This document shows positions 6,863 to 14,350 of a stretch of DNA of 20,639 bases, in pieces (the first letter of the stretch is position 1; the number at the start of each line of letters is the position of its first letter). The notes under the pieces were generated by a model. It was not told the DNA's origin. It did not search any database and saw only the letters and a list, made by a program, of their open reading frames with translations. The stretch is from the IMG/VR virus record IMGVR_UViG_3300042197_001330, positions 1 to 20,639 of that record; one strand, written 5' to 3'. A program made the translations under genes and the position numbers. The stretch is from a virus.

Positions 6863-7824
6863 TTGTAGCATCGTGCCCTTTAAGAATTTCTCTGGTCGGT
6901 GGATCAACTGACCACCCAGAATTTTTAAAAAGATATGATAGAGGAGCTGTTATCAGCTTCCCTTCTAATCTGCGCACATATATCACAATCCACAGAGACG
7001 TTTTCGGCATCAATACGATTGATGAGAATTATAATTTAAACTATTCCCGTCGCGAAACTGTAAAGAACGTATCAGATATTCAAAATGAAATGCTACGGCA
7101 TTGCTTCGAGTATCTAAATGTCGAACGTATCAATTGCAGTTTAGTATCTGATATTTACTCGGCTGGCTCTGGTTTGGCTGCATCTTCTGCATATCTACAA
7201 GCACTTATCAAAGCCATTCACGTTTGGCGTAATGAACCCATCACTGAATTTGAGGTATGTAAAATTGCGGAGAATGTCGAAAGAAAGTTTAATCCGTTAG
7301 TGGGTCAACAAGATTTTTATGGTAGTATGGGTGGACTCAAGCGCATAAACTTCTTCAAAGACTCTGATCCACAATTTAGATATCTTGATACGAAGATATT
7401 TGATTCAATGGATATTCATCTACTATATACAGGCGTGCTACGCAACTCGACTAAAGTATTGGAAAGCATCGACGTATCAAAGTGTGAAGTATTGATATCT
7501 GATGTCAGAAATCTAGAGCAAGCAATATGTAAGACTGATGTTGACGCTTTCAATAGTATAATGAAAAAGTCTTGGGAAAATAAAAAGAAAACAAGCAAAT
7601 TAATTTGCGAGAACGAAGTATTAGTTGACTTGGATAACAAATTAAGTTATGATAGTAGAGTGTTGTCGCATAAGTTATGCGGAGCAGGTAATGGGGGCTA
7701 CTTTTTGATATTCTCTAATAAGAATTCTTGCCTTGAAAAAGAATATGAGAGATGTTCGAAGATTAGCATATCTGAAACTGGTTTGAAGTATGTGAACTTA
7801 ACAAATGAATTTACAAGAACTTAA
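6859..7824 (+). CDS. GHMP-family sugar kinase, HddA-like (D-glycero-D-manno-heptose 7-phosphate kinase type)
   Basis: A 321-residue GHMP kinase. It has the N-terminal motif PLRISLVGGSTDHP (7-20), the ATP-binding loop GSGLAASSA (103-111), VGQQDFYGSMGG with putative catalytic Asp D152, and the C-terminal glycine motif GAGNGG (275-280). The opening 'PLRISL.GG.TD' and 'QQD.YG...GG' are characteristic of HddA and related anomeric heptose or fucose kinases. HddA phosphorylates heptose 7-phosphate at C1 for GDP-heptose synthesis. The next two genes, a GmhA-like isomerase and an HldE-like nucleotidyltransferase, support a heptose route. Substrate is inferred from neighbours; fucokinase-like activity cannot be excluded. 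It overlaps the isomerase gene by 20 bases. Confidence 0.85.
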   Translation: MIVASCPLRISLVGGSTDHPEFLKRYDRGAVISFPSNLRTYITIHRDVFGINTIDENYNLNYSRRETVKNVSDIQNEMLRHCFEYLNVERINCSLVSDIYSAGSGLAASSAYLQALIKAIHVWRNEPITEFEVCKIAENVERKFNPLVGQQDFYGSMGGLKRINFFKDSDPQFRYLDTKIFDSMDIHLLYTGVLRNSTKVLESIDVSKCEVLISDVRNLEQAICKTDVDAFNSIMKKSWENKKKTSKLICENEVLVDLDNKLSYDSRVLSHKLCGAGNGGYFLIFSNKNSCLEKEYERCSKISISETGLKYVNLTNEFTRT

Positions 7825-8305
7825 AAATTGTTTAGACGGTATTGATAAAGAACAATTGTATTGCTTGGGTGTTACTATTCATCGACACAAGCATATTATT
7901 CTTTTGGGTAACGGTGGCAGTAATGCGATCACAGGTCATGTTGCCCAGGATTACACTAAAGCATTGGGTAAGAAAGCAATTTGTTTCTGCGATTCCTCGC
8001 GTTTAACTTGCTATGCTAATGACTATGGTTGGGAGCATGCTTATACTAAATTCCTTGAGCAGTTCGTTGAGCCTGAATCATTAGTGATTCTAATTTCATC
8101 ATCTGGTAATTCGCAGAATATTCTGAACGCTGCACAATTCTGTGCTGATCGTAAACAGCCGATGATTACTCTGTCTGGGTTTGATCCAGATAACAAACTC
8201 AGAACTCAATTTAGAACTCATTCGTTTGCGCATTTTTATGTTCCTAGTAAGGATTATGGTATTGTTGAGTATCTCCACGGAATTATTCTACACTCAGTCA
8301 TATGA
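7805..8305 (+). CDS. SIS-domain sugar isomerase, GmhA-like (phosphoheptose isomerase type)
   Basis: A 166-residue SIS domain with phosphate-binding loop GNGGSNA (35-41), SSSGNS (98-103) and a C-terminal helix carrying H158 (VEYLHGIILH). GmhA converts sedoheptulose 7-phosphate to D-glycero-D-manno-heptose 7-phosphate. By alignment from memory, the GmhA HFAEE catalytic segment corresponds to H45-V-A-Q-D49 here, so the base would be Asp instead of Glu; SIS proteins with '..H.A.D.TK' also occur in other surface-sugar clusters. It is shorter than GmhA (about 190), mainly at the N terminus. Kinase and nucleotidyltransferase neighbours, both overlapping, suggest one pathway. Confidence 0.85.
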   Translation: MNLQELKNCLDGIDKEQLYCLGVTIHRHKHIILLGNGGSNAITGHVAQDYTKALGKKAICFCDSSRLTCYANDYGWEHAYTKFLEQFVEPESLVILISSSGNSQNILNAAQFCADRKQPMITLSGFDPDNKLRTQFRTHSFAHFYVPSKDYGIVEYLHGIILHSVI

Positions 8306-8775
8306 TTTTTAGTAGATTAATTGAGTTAAAGAAACAGGGTTTAAAAATTGGCATCACCTTTAGTCAGTTTGATTTGCTACATGCAGGTCATATTGCTATG
8401 CTTGCTGAAGCAAAAGAACACTGTGATTTTTTAATTGTTGGTTTACAAAACGACGCTAGTTGGGATAGACCAGATAAAAACTCACCTGTTCAGAGTATTG
8501 TCGAACGTCAAATTCAATTGAGCGCAGTTAGGTTCGTTGATGAGATAGTTGTGTATAATACAGAAAAAGATCTAGAAGATATATTATTAACTCTACCATT
8601 AGATGTACGCATTCTTGGTGAAGAATATATGAAGAAAGAGTTTACAGGTAGAGCAATTTGTGAATTGCGTGGAATTGAATTAATATTCAATCGTCGTGAT
8701 CATAGTTTTAGTTCAAGCGGATTACGCCAACGTGTGGTAGAATCGCAAGCCAAGAAAACACAAAAGGAATTATAA
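8302..8775 (+). CDS. Sugar-phosphate nucleotidyltransferase of the HIGH superfamily (HldE C-domain/TagD-like)
   Basis: A 157-residue cytidylyltransferase-like protein with ITFSQFDLLHAGH (18-30; the HxGH motif is H27-A-G-H30), LIVGLQNDAS (44-53), SIVERQIQLSAVRFVDEIV (65-83) and ILGEEY followed by the closing SSSGLR (137-142). The fold joins a sugar or polyol phosphate to a nucleotide: HldE makes ADP-heptose from heptose 1-phosphate, TagD makes CDP-glycerol. Following a heptose-type kinase and isomerase, activation of a heptose 1-phosphate is the favoured role; CDP-glycerol synthesis is the alternative. Coupled to the isomerase by ATGA and to the next gene by TAATG. Confidence 0.85.
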   Translation: MIFSRLIELKKQGLKIGITFSQFDLLHAGHIAMLAEAKEHCDFLIVGLQNDASWDRPDKNSPVQSIVERQIQLSAVRFVDEIVVYNTEKDLEDILLTLPLDVRILGEEYMKKEFTGRAICELRGIELIFNRRDHSFSSSGLRQRVVESQAKKTQKEL

Positions 8776-9491
8776 TGAAAATTTGTATAGCATCATATTA
8801 TATGAATAACATCGACCCCAAAACAGTCGAGTTACAGAAAAAGGTTATTGAAAAATTCAATCCATTAAATATTCCTCATTTATCTATGAGTGGTGAAATT
8901 TCACACGCTATGTTCATAGATTATGTTTGGGCGTTAAATGGTCAACCACCAGAATCAATGAAGCAGCATAATATTAAAAGAGAACTTGATTTTGATGCAG
9001 TTCTTTTCTTAGATATTGATTGTGTGCCTTTGAATGATAAAGCATTACAAATTTATTTGAGTCGTGCAGTAGAAGGTGTTATTATTGGTAATGCACAGCG
9101 ATCAAGTCATTTGAATAATAACAATCATCTGTTCGCTGCTCCATCTGCTATTGCGCTTTCATGTGCAACGTTTGATAAAATTGGACGACCATCTGCATTA
9201 GAAACTGCTCGATCAGACGTTATTGAAGAATATACTTGGGCAGCTGGTGAAGCAAATGTTGAAGTAGAATTAGCGTTGCCTACAAAATATGATGGTGATG
9301 TTTATCGTTACCCATATGAAAAAGATCGTCGTCCTTATTGGACATTAGAAAATGGATTGCCTAATTATGGATTAGGAACGACCTTCGGCAGTGAAGGCGT
9401 TGGTGACTTGTTCTGGCACAATTTTCAAATCTTCCTGCCAGGTCAACAAGAACGTTTTTGGAAGAAATGTGAGGAATTATTGAATGGCTAA
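8775..9491 (+). CDS. Glycosyltransferase-like protein, GT-A type, 238 aa
   Basis: A 238-residue protein with a GT-A-like first strand (MKICIASYYM) and a clear D80-I-D82 motif in FDAVLFLDIDCVPL, typical of metal-bound nucleotide-sugar sites. The C-terminal half carries HLFAAPSAIALS, EYTWAAGEANVEVEL and a Trp/Phe-rich end (LFWHNFQIFLPGQQERFW). I associate this overall pattern with uncharacterised T4-like phage proteins. No standard GT2 second motif is evident, so it may be a divergent family. It closes sugar island A: TAATG coupling upstream, 8-base overlap with a small phage gene downstream. Confidence 0.7.
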   Translation: MKICIASYYMNNIDPKTVELQKKVIEKFNPLNIPHLSMSGEISHAMFIDYVWALNGQPPESMKQHNIKRELDFDAVLFLDIDCVPLNDKALQIYLSRAVEGVIIGNAQRSSHLNNNNHLFAAPSAIALSCATFDKIGRPSALETARSDVIEEYTWAAGEANVEVELALPTKYDGDVYRYPYEKDRRPYWTLENGLPNYGLGTTFGSEGVGDLFWHNFQIFLPGQQERFWKKCEELLNG

Positions 9492-9690
9492 TCGTAGTGA
9501 TTTTTTTAATGCTAAACTCCCACGCCAATATAAGCGCATGTTTGCAATGGCAAAAACTAATGGTTGGGTGAAAGACTCTCATGAGTATGGCATGCTTAAA
9601 CGTTATTTCATTTCGGCGCACGCAGAACATGTTGGCTTTAAAATGAAACGTAATACAGTTGATACTCGCGACGTATCAGATAACTCATAA
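9484..9690 (+). CDS. Small hypothetical phage protein, 68 aa
   Basis: It starts within the last codons of the transferase gene, behind a GAGGAA-type Shine-Dalgarno (about 9471-9476). The product is basic with aromatic residues (MANRSDFFNAKLPRQYKRMF, then HEYGMLKRYF) and looks like a small RNA- or DNA-contacting helical protein. I have an impression of similar 'MA.(R/K)SDFFN..LP...KRM' proteins in T4-like phages, but no function. Its stop TAA shares a base with the next ATG. Confidence 0.7.
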   Translation: MANRSDFFNAKLPRQYKRMFAMAKTNGWVKDSHEYGMLKRYFISAHAEHVGFKMKRNTVDTRDVSDNS

Positions 9691-9944
9691 TGCATTCATT
9701 AAATGATTTAAAAAACCTGTTTTTGGAAAACCAATTACAGGCGACTTCAAACGGATACGAATTAAAAGTTGGAAAGGACACGTGGGAAATGGCTCACGAT
9801 GTTTATTATTGTAATGGAAAGCCATTTAATATTAAAGATAAAAAGTCATTATCGCTTTATATGAGGAAAAAACAAAATGGGACTACTAGCACTCAAACTC
9901 GGAAGTGGAGAGGAATTAGTTGTAGACGTATTAGAGGAGACTGA
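9690..9944 (+). CDS. Hypothetical protein, 84 aa, 3' end overlapping the next gene
   Basis: It begins in a TAATG overlap. The first 62 residues look like a folded domain (LNDLKNLFLENQLQATSNGYELKVG and related strands). The last 22 (from about NGTTSTQTRKWRG) lie in the 68-base stretch shared with the following gene in another frame, and look unstructured and basic. The downstream frame is the better conserved-looking one. A sequencing frameshift or loss of an earlier stop could explain the tail. Family unknown. Confidence 0.6.
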   Translation: MHSLNDLKNLFLENQLQATSNGYELKVGKDTWEMAHDVYYCNGKPFNIKDKKSLSLYMRKKQNGTTSTQTRKWRGISCRRIRGD

Positions 9945-10170
9945 TACTACAATTAAATTTCAAAACCCAACAGGGGTTATCCTTCGCAATACAAATACAG
10001 GTCCAGCAATTGGATTTTTGCCTTGGATGAAGGCAAGCAATGGACCATTTGAAATTGATAAGAAGAATGTAATTATATCCGCAGAGGTAGCGGATGAAGT
10101 CAAAAACGGGTATAATCAAATCTTCGGAGCAGGAATCGTTGTTCCGCCAAAACAACTACTAGTGAGTTAA
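9877..10170 (+). CDS. Small beta-barrel (LSm-like) phage protein, 97 aa
   Basis: The ATG at 9877 has a good Shine-Dalgarno (GAGGA 9863-9867, spacing 9), so translation need not depend on the overlapping upstream gene. Residues 4-35 (LALKLGSGEELVVDVLEE, then IKFQNPTGVIL) follow the Sm1 pattern: hydrophobic strand, Gly-x-Gly turn, strand, acidic turn, strand, Asn-Pro. The second half (GFLPWMK, KNVIISAEV, NGYNQIFGAGIVVP) completes a strand-rich fold. LSm/Hfq-like phage proteins could bind RNA or DNA; the similarity is by pattern only. It stops two bases before the polymerase start and also contains the hairpin described there. Confidence 0.75.
   Translation: MGLLALKLGSGEELVVDVLEETDTTIKFQNPTGVILRNTNTGPAIGFLPWMKASNGPFEIDKKNVIISAEVADEVKNGYNQIFGAGIVVPPKQLLVS
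10138..10156 (+). promoter_or_regulatory. Small hairpin upstream of the DNA polymerase start
   Basis: GTTGTT (10138-10143) and AACAAC (10151-10156) can pair over 6 bp around a 7-base loop CCGCCAA, ending 16 bases before the TTG start. In T4 the polymerase represses its own mRNA by binding a hairpin in the same position. Here the hairpin is coding sequence of the preceding gene, and a stem this small is common by chance, so the role is a suggestion. Confidence 0.3.
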
Positions 10171-10172
10171 CA

Positions 10173-12728
10173 TTGTCTGATTTTTATACAAATATCCGCG
10201 TCTCTGGAAAGTTTATTCTTTTCAGGGGCGTGGAGAGTGGCAAGCGTGTTCAACGTAAAGTTGAATATCGCCCAACGTTCTTTTTGCCGTCAAGAGAAAA
10301 AACTGAGTTTAAAACTCTTGCGGGAGAATATGTAAAACCAATTCAACCAGGAACTATACCAGAATGTCGAGAATTTTTACAGAGATACGAAAGTGTTGAT
10401 AACTTCCCTGTTTACGGCAATAATCGTTATGAGTACGCTTTTATTGGTGATAAGTATCCTGATGATATCCTTTGGGATATTAATAAAGCTCTCATCGCTT
10501 ATCTCGACATTGAAGTTGGATCAGAAAATGGATTCCCAGAGCCAAAAGATGCCAACGAATCAATCACCGCAATCACTATCAAAGTCAAAGGTAATTATTT
10601 TGTGTTTGGGTGTGGCGATTACGTCAAGCATCGTGACGACGTGCACTATGCAAGATGTCGCGATGAGCACGACCTCATACGAAGATTCCTCGACCTATGG
10701 ACAAGATTCCACCCTGATATTGTAACAGGTTGGAACATTGAAGGGTTCGATATTCCTTATCTTGTAAATAGAATCATAAAAATTCTTGGTGAAGATGAGG
10801 CTAAGAAACTATCGCCGTGGAATAAACTCAATGCTTATCAGGCAATGATGTTTAATAAAGAAACTCAATCATATGAGATTCTTGGCGTATCTGTTCTAGA
10901 TTACATTTGGCTATATCGTAAGTTTACATACTCTCAGCAAGAGTCTTATCGTCTTGATAATATTGCTCACGTTGAACTTGGTGAAAAGAAATTAGATTAT
11001 TCTCAGTTTGAAAATCTGCATCAGTTATACAAACAAGACTATCAAAAGTTTATTGAGTATAACATCAAAGACGTTGAACTTGTTGAAAAACTTGAAGACA
11101 AAATGAAATTGCTAGAACTAGCAATGACTTTGGCATATGATAATCACGTTAATTATGAAGATGTGTTTACCCAAGTTCGTATGTGGGATTCAATTGTTTA
11201 CAATCATTTGAAGAAAAAGAATATAGTAATTCCTCAAATGAAGAGTTCTTTAAAGAGTTGTGCATACGAAGGTGCATATGTTAAAGATCCTATTCTTGGT
11301 ATGCATCAATGGGTAGCATCATTTGACTTGAATAGTTTGTATCCGCATTTAATTATGCAGTACAATATCTCGATGGAAACGATAATCGAACCTTCAAAAT
11401 ATAATGATAATATGCGAGGTTTTATTCGTAACAATAAGATTGAGGTTGATACGTTATTAAATCAACAAATTGACACCAGTGTACTAAAGGAAATTGGAGC
11501 AACAGTTACACCAAACGGTCAATTGTTCAGTACAAAATTTCAAGGTATGATGCCAGAAATTATGGACAGTATGTATAAAGATCGTACGCGATATAAGAAG
11601 TTGGCTATTGAAGCCAAAAAGAAAATGGAAACTGTTCTTGAGGATAAAAATCAAGTAGAGTATCTTGAGAAACAAGTAGCAAGATATAATAACCTTCAGT
11701 TGGCTAAAAAGGTTACATTGAACTCTGCTTATGGTGCGCTAGGCAATCAATACTTCCGCTTCTTTGATACACGTATCGCCGAAGGTATTACGACAGCAGG
11801 GCAGTTGTCTATTCGTTGGATTGAAAAGAAGATTAATGAGTATATGAATAAAGTGCTTAAGACGAAAGGCGAAGACTATGTTATTGCATCAGATACAGAT
11901 TCGATCTATCTTAACCTTGGTCCGTTAGTTGATAAGGTTTACAACTCTGAGTTGGAGAATCTTTCCAATGATCCGAAGAAAGTTATTAAATTTATGAATA
12001 AAATTTGTGAGGAAAAGATACAACCTTACATTGATAATTCGTATCAAGAACTTGCAGACTATGTAAATGCATATCAACAGCGCATGGAAATGAAACGTGA
12101 GTCTTTGGCTAATAAAGCAATTTGGACTGCTAAGAAGCGATACATTCTTAACGTATATGATAGTGAAGGAGTCGCTTACGCAAAACCTAAATTAAAGATC
12201 ATGGGTCTTGAGGCAGTTAAATCTTCTACGCCATCTGCTTGCCGCACCAAGATTAAAGAAGCAATTAATATTATTATGACGCAAACAGAAGATGATTTGC
12301 ATAGGTTCATAAATAACTTCCGCGAAGAATTCAAAACATTGCCAGTTGAAGACATATCATTTCCAAGATCTGTAAACGGATTAAAAGAATATGCTGATGC
12401 CGCAAATGTGTTTAAGAAGGGCACACCGATTCATGTGAAGGGTGCGCTCACCTACAATTATTTCCTAGAAGCAAAAAAGTTGACTAAACGTTATCAACTA
12501 ATTCAAGAAGGCGAAAAGATTAAATTTATTTACTTGAAGCAGCCAAATATCTTCAATAACAATACTCTTGCCTTTTTGTCTGGTATTCCTAAACAATTGG
12601 GCGCCGAGCAATACATTGATTATGATTTACAATTCGAGAAATCATTTCTTGAGCCACTTGATATAATCCTTTCTTCAATTAATTGGAATGCGGAGAAAGT
12701 CGATTCAATAGATAGTTTTTTTACATAA
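10173..12728 (+). CDS. 43: Family B DNA polymerase, T4 gp43-like
   Basis: An 851-residue replicative polymerase (T4 gp43 is 898). Exonuclease: Exo I AYLDIE (D112, E114, the same numbers as T4), Exo II GWNIEGFDIPYL (D193), Exo III YNIKDVEL (D300). Polymerase: motif A SFDLNSLYPHL (D385), motif B KKVTLNSAYGALGNQYF (from 512), motif C IASDTDSIYL (D574, D576), and TAKKRYILNVYD downstream. All catalytic Asp residues are present, so proofreading and synthesis should be active. The C terminus (SIDSFFT) resembles the sliding-clamp-binding tail of T4-type polymerases. The start is TTG at 10173: MSDFYTN is the usual family opening, and no ATG fits. The Shine-Dalgarno is weak (AGTGAG), which suggests restrained translation. 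Confidence 0.97.
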   Translation: MSDFYTNIRVSGKFILFRGVESGKRVQRKVEYRPTFFLPSREKTEFKTLAGEYVKPIQPGTIPECREFLQRYESVDNFPVYGNNRYEYAFIGDKYPDDILWDINKALIAYLDIEVGSENGFPEPKDANESITAITIKVKGNYFVFGCGDYVKHRDDVHYARCRDEHDLIRRFLDLWTRFHPDIVTGWNIEGFDIPYLVNRIIKILGEDEAKKLSPWNKLNAYQAMMFNKETQSYEILGVSVLDYIWLYRKFTYSQQESYRLDNIAHVELGEKKLDYSQFENLHQLYKQDYQKFIEYNIKDVELVEKLEDKMKLLELAMTLAYDNHVNYEDVFTQVRMWDSIVYNHLKKKNIVIPQMKSSLKSCAYEGAYVKDPILGMHQWVASFDLNSLYPHLIMQYNISMETIIEPSKYNDNMRGFIRNNKIEVDTLLNQQIDTSVLKEIGATVTPNGQLFSTKFQGMMPEIMDSMYKDRTRYKKLAIEAKKKMETVLEDKNQVEYLEKQVARYNNLQLAKKVTLNSAYGALGNQYFRFFDTRIAEGITTAGQLSIRWIEKKINEYMNKVLKTKGEDYVIASDTDSIYLNLGPLVDKVYNSELENLSNDPKKVIKFMNKICEEKIQPYIDNSYQELADYVNAYQQRMEMKRESLANKAIWTAKKRYILNVYDSEGVAYAKPKLKIMGLEAVKSSTPSACRTKIKEAINIIMTQTEDDLHRFINNFREEFKTLPVEDISFPRSVNGLKEYADAANVFKKGTPIHVKGALTYNYFLEAKKLTKRYQLIQEGEKIKFIYLKQPNIFNNNTLAFLSGIPKQLGAEQYIDYDLQFEKSFLEPLDIILSSINWNAEKVDSIDSFFT

Positions 12729-12735
12729 AATAGTA

Positions 12736-12741
12736 TATAAT
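12736..12741 (+). promoter_or_regulatory. Possible -10 element upstream of uvsX
   Basis: A perfect TATAAT lies in one of only two real gaps in the window (12729-12768), followed by GGAG (12757-12760) and the uvsX ATG at 12769. No good -35 is seen at 16-18 bases (AGTTTT/TAGTTT), and TTTACA (12720-12725) is too close. It may therefore be an activator-dependent (middle-type) promoter or a chance AT-rich match. Confidence 0.4.
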
Positions 12742-12768
12742 ATCTAAACCATACATGGAGATACAATT

Positions 12769-13824
12769 ATGAGCCTACTCGAAAAATTGAAGAAAAATTC
12801 TACAATTAAAGATACTGCTATTCTTGCTAAATCAAAATTCTTTGCTGCCAAGGACATGATCCAGACAACTATTCCCGTTGTGAACGTTGCGTTCTCTGGT
12901 GATTTAGATGGAGGATTTACTCCTGGTCTTACGATGTGGGCTGGTCCGAGTAAGCACTTCAAAACTGCATTTAGCCTTTTGATGGCAAAGGCATATCAGG
13001 ATAAGTATCCCGAATCAGTTGTTTTGTTTTATGACTCAGAGTTTGGTACTCCACAAAACTATTTTACCTCATTCGGAATTGATATGGAGCGTGTAATTCA
13101 TACTCCTATCACTGACGTTGAGCAGTTGAAGTTTGATATTATGCAGCAGTTGAGTAACATTGAGCGCGGCGAACGTGTGATGATCGTCATTGATTCTATT
13201 GGCAACCTTGCTTCTAAGAAAGAAGTTGAGGATGCGCTTGATCAGAAGTCAGTTGCTGATATGAGTCGCGCAAAGCAAATAAAATCCCTGTTCCGTATGG
13301 TGACCCCACACCTCACCCTTAAAGACATTCCTATGGTTGTAGTAAATCATACCTATAAGGAAATCGGTATGTTTCCCAAGGATATTGTTGGTGGCGGAAC
13401 AGGTTCCTATTACTCGGCTGATAACATTTATATTCTAGGAAGGCAGCAGGAAAAAGATGGACAGGATCTTATTGGCTATAATTTCATTATCAACGTCGAA
13501 AAATCTCGCTACGTTCGTGAGAAGGCTCGCATACCTGTCACTGTTCGTTTCGATGGTGGCATTAGTAAGTATAGTGGGCTTCTTGATATGGCTCTTGAGT
13601 CTGGTCATGTAACCAAACCTAGCATGGGTTGGTACGCAAAAGTTGATCGTTCAACTGGCGCAATTGATGGTAAGAAATGGCGCGCAGCAGACACAGAGTC
13701 CGCAGAATTTTGGGATAGTATTCTTGAAGATGATGGATTTAAACAATGGGTGCGCAGCACTTATCAATTCAGTTCTGCACTTGGAGGTAATTTGACAACC
13801 GAGGTCGTGGAAGATGATGAATAA
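12769..13824 (+). CDS. uvsX: UvsX recombinase (RecA/RAD51 family)
   Basis: A 351-residue T4-type RecA protein. Walker A is GPSKHFKT (59-66), the UvsX version of the P loop (T4 has GPSKSFKS). A catalytic-type Glu is E91 in LFYDSEFGTP, Walker B is VMIVIDS (137-143), and VVVNHTY (190-196) is the switch segment contacting the nucleotide. The C-terminal region is acidic and ends in EDDE, as in T4. UvsX forms ATP-dependent filaments on single-stranded DNA, pairs homologous DNA and drives recombination-dependent replication. It has a good Shine-Dalgarno (GGAG) and its own possible promoter; its end overlaps the next gene by 11 bases. Gene order 43-uvsX-40-41 supports the assignment. Confidence 0.97.
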   Translation: MSLLEKLKKNSTIKDTAILAKSKFFAAKDMIQTTIPVVNVAFSGDLDGGFTPGLTMWAGPSKHFKTAFSLLMAKAYQDKYPESVVLFYDSEFGTPQNYFTSFGIDMERVIHTPITDVEQLKFDIMQQLSNIERGERVMIVIDSIGNLASKKEVEDALDQKSVADMSRAKQIKSLFRMVTPHLTLKDIPMVVVNHTYKEIGMFPKDIVGGGTGSYYSADNIYILGRQQEKDGQDLIGYNFIINVEKSRYVREKARIPVTVRFDGGISKYSGLLDMALESGHVTKPSMGWYAKVDRSTGAIDGKKWRAADTESAEFWDSILEDDGFKQWVRSTYQFSSALGGNLTTEVVEDDE

Positions 13825-14350
13825 GATTCGCGATTTAATTGCCAAAGTTGAATTTTTGTACGCAACCAAGTTTATACAACTCGATACACATTATACTTTC
13901 TTTTTAGATTTAAATGGTCCAGCGGGATCATTTGCAGTTAAATTTCTTAAAAAGTATGATGGAATTATTGTTGAGTATACCGACGTTACAGTTGGTGAAA
14001 ATGGATTACTAACATTTAATTATGATGTAATCTCAAATGTAAATAATTGTAATGTGAAATCTAAATCGTTTGAACGCTTTACTCGAAACGTAATGCGTAA
14101 TATGATTTATGGTGCTGTGAAAAATTTAGAGAAGGATTTGAATGAAAACGGAAAACTTGATTCTGTCGAATCTGATTCGCAACGAACCGTTCATGAGGAA
14201 GTCACTGCCGTTCCTCAAGAGCGAGTATCTAACCGAAAGCCACGAAAGAAAGCTGTTCGAGCAAATAAAAGAGTTCATTCTGAAGTACAACAGTCTGCCT
14301 CCAACAGCAGCGTTGGAAATCAGTCTGAGGGAGTCGACAAAACTTTCTGA
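13814..14350 (+). CDS. Gene 40-position protein (candidate head vertex assembly chaperone), 178 aa
   Basis: It lies between uvsX and the helicase, where T4 has gene 40 (head vertex assembly), so that role is suggested by position only. Residues 1-110 look like a folded domain (LIAKVEFLYATKFIQLD, YTFFLDLNGPAGSFAVKFLKKYDG, FTRNVMRNMIYGAVKNL). Residues from about 110 to 178 are disordered and charged (ESDSQRTVHEEV, NRKPRKKAVRANKR, SASNSSVGNQSEG) and are encoded in the 209 bases shared with the helicase start in another frame. T4 gp40 is about 114 residues, so the extra tail is notable. Two ATGs (13814, 13817) are possible starts. I could not confirm homology to gp40 by residues. Confidence 0.75.
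   Translation: MMNKIRDLIAKVEFLYATKFIQLDTHYTFFLDLNGPAGSFAVKFLKKYDGIIVEYTDVTVGENGLLTFNYDVISNVNNCNVKSKSFERFTRNVMRNMIYGAVKNLEKDLNENGKLDSVESDSQRTVHEEVTAVPQERVSNRKPRKKAVRANKRVHSEVQQSASNSSVGNQSEGVDKTF
14142..14350 (+). other. 209-base dual-coding stretch (gp40-position gene / helicase)
   Basis: Both frames are open here: the tail of the 13814-14350 gene and the first 69 codons of the helicase. Helicase coding is supported by similarity to gp41 and a Shine-Dalgarno; the other frame gives a low-complexity, charged tail. This is by far the longest overlap in the window (the next is 68 bases). Confidence 0.8.

Noticed and set aside
9877-9944. Programmed frameshift joining the 9690 gene to the LSm-like gene at GGAAAAAAC
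   Set aside because: The needed shift is +1, not the -1 typical of A-rich slippery runs, and the downstream gene has its own ATG and ribosome site.
10393-10725. 110-codon + strand frame inside the polymerase exonuclease domain, with hydrophobic repeats
   Set aside because: Out-of-frame shadow of the Exo I-Exo II region; its hydrophobicity follows from the polymerase codons.
12715-12722. T-run at the end of the polymerase gene as a terminator
   Set aside because: No stable stem precedes it, and it codes for the Ser-Phe-Phe clamp-binding tail.
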